DNA of 64,000 bases from Elusimicrobiota bacterium (GCA_016196755.1 JACPXC010000020.1:1-64000), one strand, 5' to 3'; shown: positions 46,630 through 55,082, counted from the first letter of the stretch. Notes: generated by a model not told the origin, from the sequence alone. A program made the numbers and translations.

Positions 46630-47651
46630 TTCTCGGCGAGCGCGATGGCGGGGGCGGAAGGCGCCGCGGCCTTGGGCAGGGCCTCGAAGTCGACCGGCTT
46701 CTCGGGGAAGACCTTGTCGCCCTCTTTGAGGCCCTCGAGCACCTCGGCCTCGGTGGCGGTCTTAAAGCCCAGCTTGACCTCCACCTGCTTGGGCCGGTCG
46801 CCCTCGCGGTGGACGAAGGCCGAGGTGCGGCCGTCCTCCTCGAAGACCGCGCCGAGGGAGACCTTAAGGACCTTCTCGCGCTTCTCCATGACCGCGAGGA
46901 CCCGGGCGGTCATCCCGATGCGCAGCTTCTCGTCGACCTTGTCGAGCGAGACCTCGGCCTGGAACACCTTCCCGGAATTGTAGCCGCGCGACTCCTCGGC
47001 CTGGCGCGAGAGCATGGTCACCGTCCCCGGGAACTCGACGCCGGGCAGCGAGTCGACCGTCACGTTCACCGACATGCCTTCCGAGAGCTTGAGGATGTCG
47101 ACCTCGTTGATCTGCAGTTTGATGACGAGCTTCTTCATGTCGACGATGGTCATGAGGCAGGTGAAGTCCTTGGCGCTGTCGAAGCGCCCGGTCAGATAGT
47201 CCTCGCGGAGCACGAAGGGGGTGACGTTGGTCCCGCCGCCGCCGTTGTCGCGCATGCAGCGCAGGAGCACCCCGCCCACGGGGGCGTTGAGGGTCGAGGG
47301 CATGAACTTCTCGGCGCCAGTCCGGCCCGGCTGGACCACGGCCAGCGGCTGGCCGGCCTTGACGGTCTGGCCCTCGCGCACGAAGAGCTCGGTGACGCGT
47401 CCGCTGACCAGCGAGGCGATGTCGATGTTGCCTTTCGGGGTGACGGCGCCGGTCTCCTGGAACTTCTTCTCGAGCTTGCCCCGCTCGACGCTCATGAGGG
47501 TCGTGAGGTCGAGGCGCACGTTGGCCAGCTTGCGGCGCTGGTAGAACCGGTTGGTGAAGACGGCGGCGGGGATCAAGGCTAGGACGGCCAGCGTCGCCCA
47601 GACCCTGCGGTCGCGGGCCAAGGCCAGGAGCCGCCCTTTCGCGTCCACCAC
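46626..47651 (-). CDS. MacA/HlyD-family membrane fusion protein
   Basis: A 341-aa periplasmic adaptor anchored by one helix (about 18-34). A beta-barrel/lipoyl segment (V-S-G-R-V-T-E-L-F-V-R-E-G-Q-T-V-K-A-G-Q-P-L) is the family signature. There is little room for a coiled-coil hairpin, so it is a short-hairpin type. It probably couples the adjacent MacB-like permease to an outer-membrane partner. The start is GTG 47651, 6 nt after a TATCCT -10 box. The 3' end overlaps the permease start. Confidence 0.85.
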   Translation of the reverse strand: MVDAKGRLLALARDRRVWATLAVLALIPAAVFTNRFYQRRKLANVRLDLTTLMSVERGKLEKKFQETGAVTPKGNIDIASLVSGRVTELFVREGQTVKAGQPLAVVQPGRTGAEKFMPSTLNAPVGGVLLRCMRDNGGGGTNVTPFVLREDYLTGRFDSAKDFTCLMTIVDMKKLVIKLQINEVDILKLSEGMSVNVTVDSLPGVEFPGTVTMLSRQAEESRGYNSGKVFQAEVSLDKVDEKLRIGMTARVLAVMEKREKVLKVSLGAVFEEDGRTSAFVHREGDRPKQVEVKLGFKTATEAEVLEGLKEGDKVFPEKPVDFEALPKAAAPSAPAIALAEK

Positions 47652-47657
47652 GCGGGT

Positions 47658-47663
47658 AGGATA
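47658..47663 (-). promoter_or_regulatory. -10 box (TATCCT) of the macA-like operon
   Basis: Minus-strand TATCCT with 6 nt to the GTG start at 47651. Confidence 0.45.
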
Positions 47664-48103
47664 GCACGCGCGCCGCGTGGGCCGACACCGGGGCCCGGGT
47701 TCATCACGGGCCGTCGGCCGGGGTCGGCCTGCGCGGGTCTGCCATCACGGTCGTCTCCAATCCTTTCGGCGGGGAGCGCCGCGTCTACTTTGACGACGTC
47801 GAGGCGGACGTTCGCTACGCGTCGCTGACCTACGCGCATGAGGTCTCGGAGATCTACCGGACGGACTGCGTCCGCCGGCCGGCCAATCACCTCTGCGGCC
47901 CGTCCTTCGCGTTCGTGTGCACCCCGCGCGCCGTCTCGTCGCCGCGGACGGTGGAGTGCCGCCAAGTCGACGCCGAGAATCTTCTCTGTCGGACGCGCCA
48001 TGCCAACGGCGTCGTGAACGCCGGACATTATTGCGCTCAGGACGCCCGCGGCGGGGAGCGGGCCGACTACACCTCCTATACGGGCTATACCCGCCGACGC
48101 TAG
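47660..48103 (+). pseudogene. Cys-rich open frame without a start codon
   Basis: The frame is open from 47660 to the TAG at 48101-48103 (about 147 codons). It reads like protein: ITVVSNPFGGERRVYFDDVE, then a segment with seven Cys (TDC, LCG, VCT, VEC, LLC, YC), ending Y-T-S-Y-T-G-Y-T-R-R-R. There is no ATG, GTG or TTG in the first 85 codons; the first is GTG 47915. It starts against the divergent macA promoter. I read it as an N-terminally deleted exported protein. A short gene from 47915 is possible. Confidence 0.4.
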
Positions 48104-48124
48104 CCCACGCTAGCCCGGGCCGGT

Positions 48125-48153
48125 TTGCCGCCGTCGTCTGCGCCGGATACAAT
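48125..48153 (+). promoter_or_regulatory. Promoter of the CheY-CheC operon
   Basis: TTGCCG (48125-48130), 17 nt, TACAAT (48148-48153), 13 nt to ATG 48167. Confidence 0.55.
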
Positions 48154-48166
48154 GTAGGCTCAGACC

Positions 48167-48538
48167 ATGGCCCTCCGCATCCTCATCGTCGATGACAACG
48201 AGGTCATCCGCGCGATGCTCCGTCACGTCGTGACGAAGCTTGGCCATGAGGTGGCGGCCGAGGCGGCGACGGGCGCCGAGGCCGTGGCGGCCTTCGCGGC
48301 GGCCAAGCCCGGCCTCGTCACGCTAGACATCTCCCTGCCCGACATGGACGGTCTTGCCGTCCTCTCCAGGCTCCGCGCCATCGACCCGGCCGCCAAGGTC
48401 ATCGTCATCACGGGGAACAACTCCGCCGTCCTCGAGAAGGACGTCCGCGCCGCGGGGGCCTTGGCCGTGGTGCACAAACCCTTCGACCTGGCCGGCCTGA
48501 GGCGCCTCATCGACGGCGTCGACGGGGGCGAGCCGTGA
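48167..48538 (+). CDS. CheY-like single-domain response regulator
   Basis: A 123-aa receiver domain only. The acidic pair is Asp9-Asp10 (VDDNE), the phosphorylation site Asp54 (VTLDISLPDMDG), with the switch Thr in VITGNN and Lys in HKPFD. It carries no output domain, so it acts through partners. The next gene, CheC-like, overlaps by a GTGA, and CheC proteins dephosphorylate CheY-P, so the two plausibly form one module. No cognate kinase is in the window. Confidence 0.9.
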   Translation: MALRILIVDDNEVIRAMLRHVVTKLGHEVAAEAATGAEAVAAFAAAKPGLVTLDISLPDMDGLAVLSRLRAIDPAAKVIVITGNNSAVLEKDVRAAGALAVVHKPFDLAGLRRLIDGVDGGEP

Positions 48539-49134
48539 CCCTGGGCCCCGCGGAGCGCGAGCTGATGGTCTCGCTCATCCACGCCGGCGTCCAATCGAGC
48601 ACCGAGCGGCTGGGCAGGCTCTCGGAGACCGAGTGGGGGGTGAACTTCTCGGGCACCCAGGAGATGTCCCCGGTGCGGGTCCTCTCCTGGTTCGCCCACA
48701 ACGCGCAGAACCACGTGGCGGTGCGCTTCCGCTCCACGAGCGAGATGCCGCTCGAGATGGTGATCCTGTTCTCCGAGGCCAGCGCGCGCTCGGTGGCCGA
48801 GGCCGTGATCCGGCCGTACAAGGACAGCCTGACCGGGGTCAAGGACCTCTTGCGCTCGACGATCGGCGAGGTCTCCAACATCCTGGCCCAGAACGTCCTT
48901 GCCGTGCTCTCCGACCGGGCCGGGGTCTCGATCATCCTCACCGTCCCCGAGGTCGACGAGGGCTCCAAGTCCGACCTGGCCTCGAGCGCCCTGGAGGGCT
49001 ACGACGGTCGGCGCGACATCCTGCTGCTGGCCAACGTCCAGCTTCATTCCGAGCGCCTCGACTCGGAGTGCAGCATGATGGTGACGATCAACGAGGCCGC
49101 CATGCGCGGCCTGCTCTCGCGCCTCAACCCCTAG
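48535..49134 (+). CDS. CheC/CheX-like phosphatase-type protein
   Basis: A 199-aa protein resembling CheC-family CheY-P phosphatases. The helix phrase IGEVSNILAQNVLAVLSDRA matches the family's E-x-x-N active-site helix, followed by the I-x-L-T-V-P-E-V strand. A second E-x-x-N copy is not obvious. The start is GTG 48535, overlapping the response-regulator stop. It probably removes phosphate from the adjacent regulator. No chemotaxis or flagellar gene is nearby, so the pathway may be other than motility. Confidence 0.7.
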   Translation: MTLGPAERELMVSLIHAGVQSSTERLGRLSETEWGVNFSGTQEMSPVRVLSWFAHNAQNHVAVRFRSTSEMPLEMVILFSEASARSVAEAVIRPYKDSLTGVKDLLRSTIGEVSNILAQNVLAVLSDRAGVSIILTVPEVDEGSKSDLASSALEGYDGRRDILLLANVQLHSERLDSECSMMVTINEAAMRGLLSRLNP

Positions 49135-49139
49135 GCGGG

Positions 49140-49168
49140 TTGATTTTTCCGGGCTCTCCCCTTATCCT
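49140..49168 (+). promoter_or_regulatory. Promoter of the cyclase-HD-GYP gene
   Basis: TTGATT (49140-49145), 17 nt, TATCCT (49163-49168), 7 nt to ATG 49176. It gives the cyclase its own transcript in addition to any read-through. Confidence 0.55.
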
Positions 49169-49175
49169 CCGGGGG

Positions 49176-50978
49176 ATGCCCCTCATCGAGGCCTTGACGC
49201 TTGCCGCCTGCCCCTTGGCGGTGGCGGCCCTCCTGGCCCTGTTCGGACACGATGCCGGCGCGGCGTTCGCTGCCGCCGGGCTGACCCTGGCGGGCCTCTT
49301 GGCCGGGTCGCTGGCGCGGCGCCGGGGCGAGACGTCCGCCGAGCCTTCCGTCCCCGTCGTCGCCGCGGTGCCCGTCCCGGCTCCGGCTCCCGTGACGCCG
49401 CCTCCCGCCGACGCCACGGCCTCCCTCATCGAGCGGGCCCGGGCCCTCGAAAGCGAGAAACAGCGCATCGAGGCTGTCCTGCACACCTCGATGGACCCCT
49501 TCGTCGCCAAGCTCATCATCGACGGCAAGATCAACAACGAGAAGCGCAAGGCCACGGTCCTGTTCGCCGACCTCGTGGCCTATACCACCGCTTCCGAGTC
49601 GCGGCCGCCGGAGGCCGTCATCGAGGAGGTCGACATCCTCTTCTCGGCCATGGAGCCCGTCCTCAAGCGCTTCCGCGGCCACCTCGACAAGTACATGGGC
49701 GACGCGCTCATGGCCGAGTTCGGCGCGCCGTTCCCGTGCCGCAGCCACGCCCTGATGGCGGCCCTGGCGGCCCTGCGCATGCAGGAGCGCATGGCGAGTT
49801 GGGAGTTCCCCTGGAAGATGCGCATCGGCATCACCAGCGGCACCTTGCTCGTCGGCCTCATCGGCTCGGGCACGCGCAAGAACTACACCGCCATCGGCGA
49901 TAAGGTCAACCTCGCCTCGCGCCTCCAGCAGCTCTGCCCCCCGGGCGGCATCTGGATCGACGACGAGGTCTACAAGGCGGTGCACCGCTGGTTTCTGACC
50001 CGCCGCGTGCGCAGCGGCTTGACTCCCGAGGAGACCCGCGACATCGAGGCCAAACTGGCTTTTCTGAAGGAAGCCCTGGCCCAGGCGCCGACCGGCAAGA
50101 TGTGCTCGGAGGCCGCGAACCTTTGCTCCGAGCTCGGCGACATGGACCAGGCGCTCACGTTCCATAAACAGGCTCTCGATCTCGACAAGGACAGCGGCCC
50201 GGCCCAGCATGCGCTGGCGGCCACCATCATGACCGGCGAGGAGCGCGCCTTCCTCACGATCAAGGGCAAGAAGCAGCGCGTCGAGGTCCATGAGCTGCTC
50301 GGCCTCAAGGAGACGATCTGCTACGGCCGGCGGCTGCCCAAACGCGTGGTCGACGTCTTCCAGCGGCTCTCGAAGGAGGTGACGGTCCCCGAGGAGTGGG
50401 TGCTCTGCATCGAGGCCGCCGAGGGCAGCCTCGGGCACGCCAAGTCCACGGCGGCCCTGAGCGCCGCGCTGGCCGAGTATGTCGGGCTCGACGAGGCGGT
50501 GGTCCGCCAGGCATTCCTCGCCGGCTACCTCCACGACGTCGGCAAGCGCTCGGTCCCCGAGCACCTGCTGACCTACGACGGCCTGCTCTCCGACCTGCCG
50601 GCCTCCGACCGGCTCCTCGTCCTCGACCACGTCACGGCCGCCGAGGCCGTTCTCAAGGATATCAAGGTGCCGGTGAGCGCCGAGGTCCTGGCCGGCATCA
50701 ATCAGCACCACGAGAGTTTCGACGGCTCGGGCTATCCCAAGAAGCTCAAGGGCAAGGAGATCAGCGTGCTGGCCCGCATCATAAAAATCGCCGAGACCTA
50801 CGACACGCTGACGAGCTGGCACCCGTACCAGGAGGCCTGGACGCCCGAGGCCGCCTTGGCCGAGGTGGGGCGCGACATCAACCGGCGCCGCGCCGACCCC
50901 GAACTCGGCGAGGCCTTCCTGCGCATGATGGGCGTCAACGAGACGGAGTCCGCGACGCTCCTGCCGCCCGTGACCTAG
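49176..50978 (+). CDS. Class III nucleotide cyclase fused to HD-GYP phosphodiesterase
   Basis: A 600-aa membrane protein. Two N-terminal helices (about 8-48) lead to a class III cyclase domain (about 115-290) with metal Asp132 (LFADLVAYT) and Asp176 (YMGDALMAEFG), plus N-Y-T-A-I-G-D-K-V-N. A helical TPR-like stretch follows (about 300-385). The HD-GYP domain (about 410-590) has His453-Asp454 (YLHDVGKRSVPEHLL) and HHESFDGSGYP. Family knowledge gives cAMP (or cGMP) synthesis and cyclic-di-GMP degradation respectively. Having both in one chain would link the two second messengers. It lies directly after the CheY/CheC-like pair. Confidence 0.88.
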   Translation: MPLIEALTLAACPLAVAALLALFGHDAGAAFAAAGLTLAGLLAGSLARRRGETSAEPSVPVVAAVPVPAPAPVTPPPADATASLIERARALESEKQRIEAVLHTSMDPFVAKLIIDGKINNEKRKATVLFADLVAYTTASESRPPEAVIEEVDILFSAMEPVLKRFRGHLDKYMGDALMAEFGAPFPCRSHALMAALAALRMQERMASWEFPWKMRIGITSGTLLVGLIGSGTRKNYTAIGDKVNLASRLQQLCPPGGIWIDDEVYKAVHRWFLTRRVRSGLTPEETRDIEAKLAFLKEALAQAPTGKMCSEAANLCSELGDMDQALTFHKQALDLDKDSGPAQHALAATIMTGEERAFLTIKGKKQRVEVHELLGLKETICYGRRLPKRVVDVFQRLSKEVTVPEEWVLCIEAAEGSLGHAKSTAALSAALAEYVGLDEAVVRQAFLAGYLHDVGKRSVPEHLLTYDGLLSDLPASDRLLVLDHVTAAEAVLKDIKVPVSAEVLAGINQHHESFDGSGYPKKLKGKEISVLARIIKIAETYDTLTSWHPYQEAWTPEAALAEVGRDINRRRADPELGEAFLRMMGVNETESATLLPPVT

Positions 50979-50998
50979 CGCGTCCGCTCCCGCGCAGG

Positions 50999-51004
50999 TA
51001 TACT
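50999..51004 (+). promoter_or_regulatory. -10 box (TATACT)
   Basis: TATACT ends 9 nt before ATG 51014. No clear -35. Confidence 0.4.
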
Positions 51005-51013
51005 CCCAAAGCC

Positions 51014-51523
51014 ATGGGCGGCCCTACCATCGAGCTGTTCTACTACGACGAGAAGCCCGCGTGGCGCATCCTCGTGCCGCACCCGGCGCGCTTTAAGCGC
51101 GTCCAGTACCGGATCCGCTTCCAGCTCTTCGTTTTGCCCCAGGGTGTGCTCCTGGGCTGGTGGCTGAGGCTCTACGACGTCCCCGACCAGCCTTATTTCG
51201 TGCACCGTGTCGTCGACCTGGGCGACTCCGTGGTCTGGGACTACATGCGCCGCCTCTCGGCCAAGAAGGTCATCGTCCTGGTCTTCGAGAGCACCGGCAC
51301 CGAGCCGGGATTCGCCGAGGAGCTCTCGGTGGAGGGGACCGACCTCGACACCCTCCTGCGCGAGGGCGAGAAGCGGCTCCAGGCCCTAAGCGGCCAGCGT
51401 CAGGACGGCCGCGCCGCGCTCGACGTCTTCATGGGCATCTTCAACGAAGCCCTGCCTACCCGCGGGGACGTCGGCGCGGCCTGGAAGGCCGTGCTCGAGC
51501 AGTACCCGTCCCCCGCCGTCTGA
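51014..51523 (+). CDS. Conserved-looking protein of unknown function
   Basis: A 169-aa soluble protein without signal peptide. The first half is strand-rich and aromatic (R-I-R-F-Q-L-F-V-L-P-Q-G-V-L-L-G-W-W-L-R-L-Y-D) and the second half helical. No family recognised. It has its own -10 box after the cyclase gene and converges with the CDF transporter; the two stop codons abut in TGATCA. Confidence 0.65.
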   Translation: MGGPTIELFYYDEKPAWRILVPHPARFKRVQYRIRFQLFVLPQGVLLGWWLRLYDVPDQPYFVHRVVDLGDSVVWDYMRRLSAKKVIVLVFESTGTEPGFAEELSVEGTDLDTLLREGEKRLQALSGQRQDGRAALDVFMGIFNEALPTRGDVGAAWKAVLEQYPSPAV

Positions 51524-52537
51524 TCAGGTCGTCGGTTCGACCTGCGTCGCATCCTCGACGTTGATCGGGCAGACGCCTTGGAAGGGCTCCTGGCGGATCG
51601 GGCAGGCCGGGTCGGAGCAGCGCGCGCAGTATTTCCGCCGGCATGGGTCGAGGTGGGCGTGCACCTCGCCCTCGATGCCGGCGGCCGCGATCAGGGCCTT
51701 CTCGAAGCCCTCGGCCTGGTCGTGGGCCAGAGCCAGCTCGCGATATTCCGGCACGACCATATGGATGTCGACGTGGGTGGTCCGCCCGGCGCGGATCGCG
51801 CGCAGGCCGTGCACCGTGATGACGCCGTGCGCCAACCCGGGCTCGAGCAGGCGGCCGATGGCGGCCACCAGCCGGCCGATCATGGGCTCGTCTTCCTCGT
51901 CGAGCAGGGCGGCGGCCGACTCTCGGACCAGGGTGATGCCGGTCCGGGCCAGCCAGACCCCGACGAGCGCCGCCGTCAGCGGGTCGAGCCACCAGAGGCC
52001 GGTGGCCTTGACGAGGAGGAGGCCGGCCAGGATGCCGCCGGTCGTGGCGAAGTCCGAGAGCACGTGGAAGCCGTCGGCCTCCAGCGTCTTCGAGCCCAGC
52101 GCGCGGCCGCGGCTGATGAGATACCAGCCGAGCAGGCCGTTGAGCGCGCCGGCGCCGAGGTTCACGGCCATGCCGAGGCCCAGGTCGTGCGGCGCGGCCC
52201 CGCGCATGAACGCGCGGGCCGCCTCGACGACGATGAGGACGGCCGCCAGGGAGACCAGCCCGCCCTCGAAAGCCGCGGCGAAGTACTCCATCTTGCCGTG
52301 GCCGTAGGGGTGGTTGCGGTCGGCCGGCCGGCCGGCGAAGACGACCGCGCCCAGGCCGAAGGCGGCGGCCAGCACGTTGACGATGCTCTCGAGGGCGTCC
52401 GATTCGAGGGCGGCCGAGCCGGTCAGACGCCAGGCCGCCATCTTGAGGCCGAGGATGACGAGCCCAGCCCCCAGCGAGACGGCGATCGCCCTGACGCGCT
52501 GGGGCTGGCGTGGGTCCGGCGTCGCTCCGGCGTCCAT
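51524..52537 (-). CDS. CDF-family cation efflux transporter with Cys-rich tail
   Basis: A 337-aa transporter with six helices (about 18-210) and a cytoplasmic C-terminal domain. It shows CDF signatures (SDALESIVN in helix 2, R-P-A-D-x-x-H-P-Y-G-H-G-K-M-E and A-D-G-F-H-V-L-S-D in helix 5). The family exports Zn2+, Fe2+, Mn2+ or Co2+ in exchange for protons. An added tail with four Cys in C-x5-C-x2-C-x4-C and a fifth further on may bind metal. Start 52537 is chosen because a TATACT box ends 6 nt upstream. The metal is not determinable. Confidence 0.88.
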   Translation of the reverse strand: MDAGATPDPRQPQRVRAIAVSLGAGLVILGLKMAAWRLTGSAALESDALESIVNVLAAAFGLGAVVFAGRPADRNHPYGHGKMEYFAAAFEGGLVSLAAVLIVVEAARAFMRGAAPHDLGLGMAVNLGAGALNGLLGWYLISRGRALGSKTLEADGFHVLSDFATTGGILAGLLLVKATGLWWLDPLTAALVGVWLARTGITLVRESAAALLDEEDEPMIGRLVAAIGRLLEPGLAHGVITVHGLRAIRAGRTTHVDIHMVVPEYRELALAHDQAEGFEKALIAAAGIEGEVHAHLDPCRRKYCARCSDPACPIRQEPFQGVCPINVEDATQVEPTT

Positions 52538-52543
52538 TGTAGT

Positions 52544-52549
52544 AGTATA
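52544..52549 (-). promoter_or_regulatory. -10 box (TATACT) of the CDF gene
   Basis: Minus-strand TATACT ends 6 nt before the ATG. A TTGTGG lies 18 nt upstream. Confidence 0.45.
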
Positions 52550-52573
52550 GGACCGAAGCTCATCCCACCACAA

Positions 52574-53266
52574 ATGCGCGCGGCACTCCTCGCGGCGGCC
52601 CTGGCGGCCTGCGCCCACTCCCCGACCCGCTCCCCGCGCAGCCTCGTCGAGCTGCGTTCGAAGGGCACTGTCCTGCAGACCCACGAGTACTCCTGCGGCG
52701 CGGCGGCGCTGGCCACCTTGATGGGGCGCTTCGGGAAGACCGCCACCGAGGCGGAGGTCTTAGACGGCATCTTCGGCGGCAAGCTGCCGATGGAGGCCGG
52801 ACCTCAGGGCCGCCCGCGCCTGCGCGCGCTGAGCTTGGCCGACCTCGAGGCCGGGGCGCGCGGCGCCGGCTTCAAGGTCGTGTCGACCCAGGTCCCCGAC
52901 CGCAAGTCCTTCCCCGAGGTCTTGCGCGCCCTGGGGCCGGGGATCGCGCGCATGCGGCTCTACGGCGAGATCCCGCACTTCGTCCTGCTCGACGAACTGC
53001 GCGACGGCTGGGTCAAGGTGGCCGACCCCGGCTACGGGAATTTCTGGCTGCCGGCCGGCAAGCTCTTCGACGCATGGGACGCCGGCGACCGGGTCTTCCT
53101 GACCATCTCGAAGCGTCCGTTCTACGCCTGGAAGGAGGGCGACGACAAGCCGGTATACCTCAAGCGCCACGACGCCGAGACCCGGCCGCCGGGAGAGGCC
53201 CCGGCGCCGCCCGAGCTCGAGCGGACGCTCCAGCGCCGGCAGGGCCGCATGGGCTCCTTGCCGTGA
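52574..53266 (+). CDS. C39-like cysteine peptidase lipoprotein
   Basis: A 230-aa protein with a lipobox (L-A-A-C, Cys13) and a C39-type papain fold: Gln35 (oxyanion), Cys41 (YSCGAAALATLM), His135 (PHFVLLDE) and Asp151 (VKVADPGYG). Free-standing C39-like proteins occur outside bacteriocin transporters and often sit beside outer-membrane proteins. Here the next gene overlaps by GTGA and encodes an outer-membrane channel-like protein. The substrate is probably a periplasmic or outer-membrane peptide, but this is inferred. Confidence 0.85.
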   Translation: MRAALLAAALAACAHSPTRSPRSLVELRSKGTVLQTHEYSCGAAALATLMGRFGKTATEAEVLDGIFGGKLPMEAGPQGRPRLRALSLADLEAGARGAGFKVVSTQVPDRKSFPEVLRALGPGIARMRLYGEIPHFVLLDELRDGWVKVADPGYGNFWLPAGKLFDAWDAGDRVFLTISKRPFYAWKEGDDKPVYLKRHDAETRPPGEAPAPPELERTLQRRQGRMGSLP

Positions 53267-54072
53267 GGGTGGTATGGCTGGCCTGCGCCCTCCTGGCGGC
53301 CCCCGCCGCGGCGCAGGAATGGTACATCCCCAAGCGCGCGACCCTGCTCGAGCGCGGGCGCGGAGAGCTGGGCCTGCGCATGCAGTTCTCGGCCAACAAC
53401 GACGGCCTGCTCGACAACCTGCGCCTCGACGGAATCCCGCACTTGCGCTACGCGCCCCTTCGCCGGCTCGAATTCTACGTCGAGGCGCCGGTAAGCTACG
53501 CCGAGCGCGAGGACGTGGTGGGCTTTAACATCGTCAAGAACCAGACCACCGGGGTCGGCGACACCTTCCTGCAGACCAGCCTCGAGGGCTTCTCGGGCGA
53601 GGACTGGAAGATCCTCTACAACCTCGACACCAGCCTCCCCACCGGCAAGAGCCCGTACCGCCACCGCGTGAACACCGGCGGCGGACATTTCCAGGCCGCC
53701 GTCGGCCAGACCGCGATGCTGGTCATGGATCCCCTAGTGTTGTTCTTCCACCTCGGCTACCAGCACATCTTCGCCCGCCGCGGGGGGACGGCCTGGGTGG
53801 CCCCGGGGCGCTCGGTCCGCTACCGCTTCGGCACGGTCGTCGCACTCAACCCGCGGGTGCAGACCACCCTGCACGTCACCGGCGACCAGGTGGCCAACAC
53901 CAAGGTCGGCGGCCGGGTCGTGGCGGGCAGCTCGGGGTCGCTGATCCGGTTCGGCTGGGGTCTCGACATGCGGGTGGGCAAGCGCAGCCGGCTCGGCACC
54001 GACGCCATCTTCGGCATGACCAAGAACACGCCCGACGCCACCCTCGCCTTCGGCTGGGGCTGGTCGTTCTAG
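53263..54072 (+). CDS. Outer-membrane beta-barrel, transporter-like (MetA-pathway type)
   Basis: A 269-aa protein with a short signal peptide (1-17, APAAA-Q) and alternating strands ending in aromatic W-G-W-S-F, the C-terminal pattern of outer-membrane barrels. It resembles the family linked to the phenol/MetA degradation pathway, usually labelled 'transporter' without a known substrate. The start is GTG 53263, overlapping the C39-like stop (GTGA), so the two proteins are probably made together. Confidence 0.7.
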   Translation: MRVVWLACALLAAPAAAQEWYIPKRATLLERGRGELGLRMQFSANNDGLLDNLRLDGIPHLRYAPLRRLEFYVEAPVSYAEREDVVGFNIVKNQTTGVGDTFLQTSLEGFSGEDWKILYNLDTSLPTGKSPYRHRVNTGGGHFQAAVGQTAMLVMDPLVLFFHLGYQHIFARRGGTAWVAPGRSVRYRFGTVVALNPRVQTTLHVTGDQVANTKVGGRVVAGSSGSLIRFGWGLDMRVGKRSRLGTDAIFGMTKNTPDATLAFGWGWSF

Positions 54073-54079
54073 GCCCCAT

Positions 54080-54094
54080 AGATTCGCGGAATCT
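54080..54094. promoter_or_regulatory. Small palindrome before a promoter
   Basis: AGATTC-GCG-GAATCT, followed by TTTGGG and then the -35 at 54100. It could be an operator or a weak terminator for the upstream gene. Confidence 0.3.
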
Positions 54095-54099
54095 TTGGG

Positions 54100-54127
54100 T
54101 TGACTTTCAGAGCTTTCCGGCTAAATT
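54100..54127 (+). promoter_or_regulatory. Sigma70-type promoter
   Basis: TTGACT (54100-54105), 16 nt, TAAATT (54122-54127), 7 nt to ATG 54135. Confidence 0.6.
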
Positions 54128-54134
54128 CATAGGG

Positions 54135-55082
54135 ATGCCCGCCTCGCCGTTCCTGCTCGCTATCGCCCTGTTCGCCGGCCCGGCTTCAGCCAAGCCGCCG
54201 GTCGCCAAGCCGGTTTCTTTAGAGGCCCGCGTGGCCTTGGGCGACGTGGTCTACTCGGAACGCGCGCGGCGCGGGGCGCCGTTATGGCTGGTGGAAAAGC
54301 CGGATCGCCACGCCGCCGGGTTGGCGATGCCGGCGGGGGTGGCCACCCTGTACTCGAACGGCAATGGGAACGGCAACTCCGGCAATGATGGGAATGGCAA
54401 CAACGGCGGCGGCAACGGCAACAGCGACCACGACGGCAACGACCACAACGACGACGGCCATACCGACAGCGGGCAAGGCAACGGGAACAACGGCAACAAC
54501 AACGCCCCGCCGGTGACGGCCAGCGAGCTGATCGCCAACAACGAGTTCATCCAGGGCTTGAGCGGCTGGGAGGCGGACGGCGCCTACGTCTCCACCGAGT
54601 ACGGCCCGATCCGCGCCGACCCGGGCCTGACCGCCGACGGGGTCTTCGCGGTGGTCCACAACGGCTATTGGGACCAGCGCACCCAGGGCCATATCTCCCA
54701 GTCGATCCAAGTCCCGATGGCGCGCACGGCGAACTTCGCGATGCTCTACAACTTCGTCACCGCCGAGTTCCCGACCTGGCAGGGCACCGAGTTCAACGAC
54801 CACTTCAAGATGACCTTGACCGGCCCTTCCGGAGAGCTCGAGCTCTCGAAGGCCGAGTTTCTAAACTCGGGCTCCTTCACCGAGGTCCGCGGAGTGCCGA
54901 TGTACGGCTGGGACTACGACTCGGATGGGAACGTGATCGCCGGCCAGACCGGCTGGCAGAGCTTCAACTATTCCCGCCTGCCCCTCAAGAGCGGCCTCTA
55001 CAGCCTGCGCATCGAGGTCAACGACGTCGGCGACGACATCGTCGACTCGGCCATCCTGGTCGACCGCGTCAGCCTGCGCTAG
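54135..55082 (+). CDS. Exported Gly/Asn/Asp-repeat protein with beta-sandwich domain
   Basis: A 315-aa exported protein with a signal peptide (1-20). An N-terminal part (to about 72) is followed by a low-complexity Gly/Asn stretch with Asp/His (about 73-120, N-G-N-G-N type). The C-terminal domain (about 130-315) resembles carbohydrate-binding or jelly-roll modules (N-N-E-F-I-Q-G-L-S-G-W... ending D-S-A-I-L-V-D-R-V-S-L-R). It is a possible surface or matrix protein, and the Asp/Asn repeat could bind calcium. It precedes the radical SAM operon but has its own promoter, so a functional link is uncertain. Confidence 0.7.
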   Translation: MPASPFLLAIALFAGPASAKPPVAKPVSLEARVALGDVVYSERARRGAPLWLVEKPDRHAAGLAMPAGVATLYSNGNGNGNSGNDGNGNNGGGNGNSDHDGNDHNDDGHTDSGQGNGNNGNNNAPPVTASELIANNEFIQGLSGWEADGAYVSTEYGPIRADPGLTADGVFAVVHNGYWDQRTQGHISQSIQVPMARTANFAMLYNFVTAEFPTWQGTEFNDHFKMTLTGPSGELELSKAEFLNSGSFTEVRGVPMYGWDYDSDGNVIAGQTGWQSFNYSRLPLKSGLYSLRIEVNDVGDDIVDSAILVDRVSLR

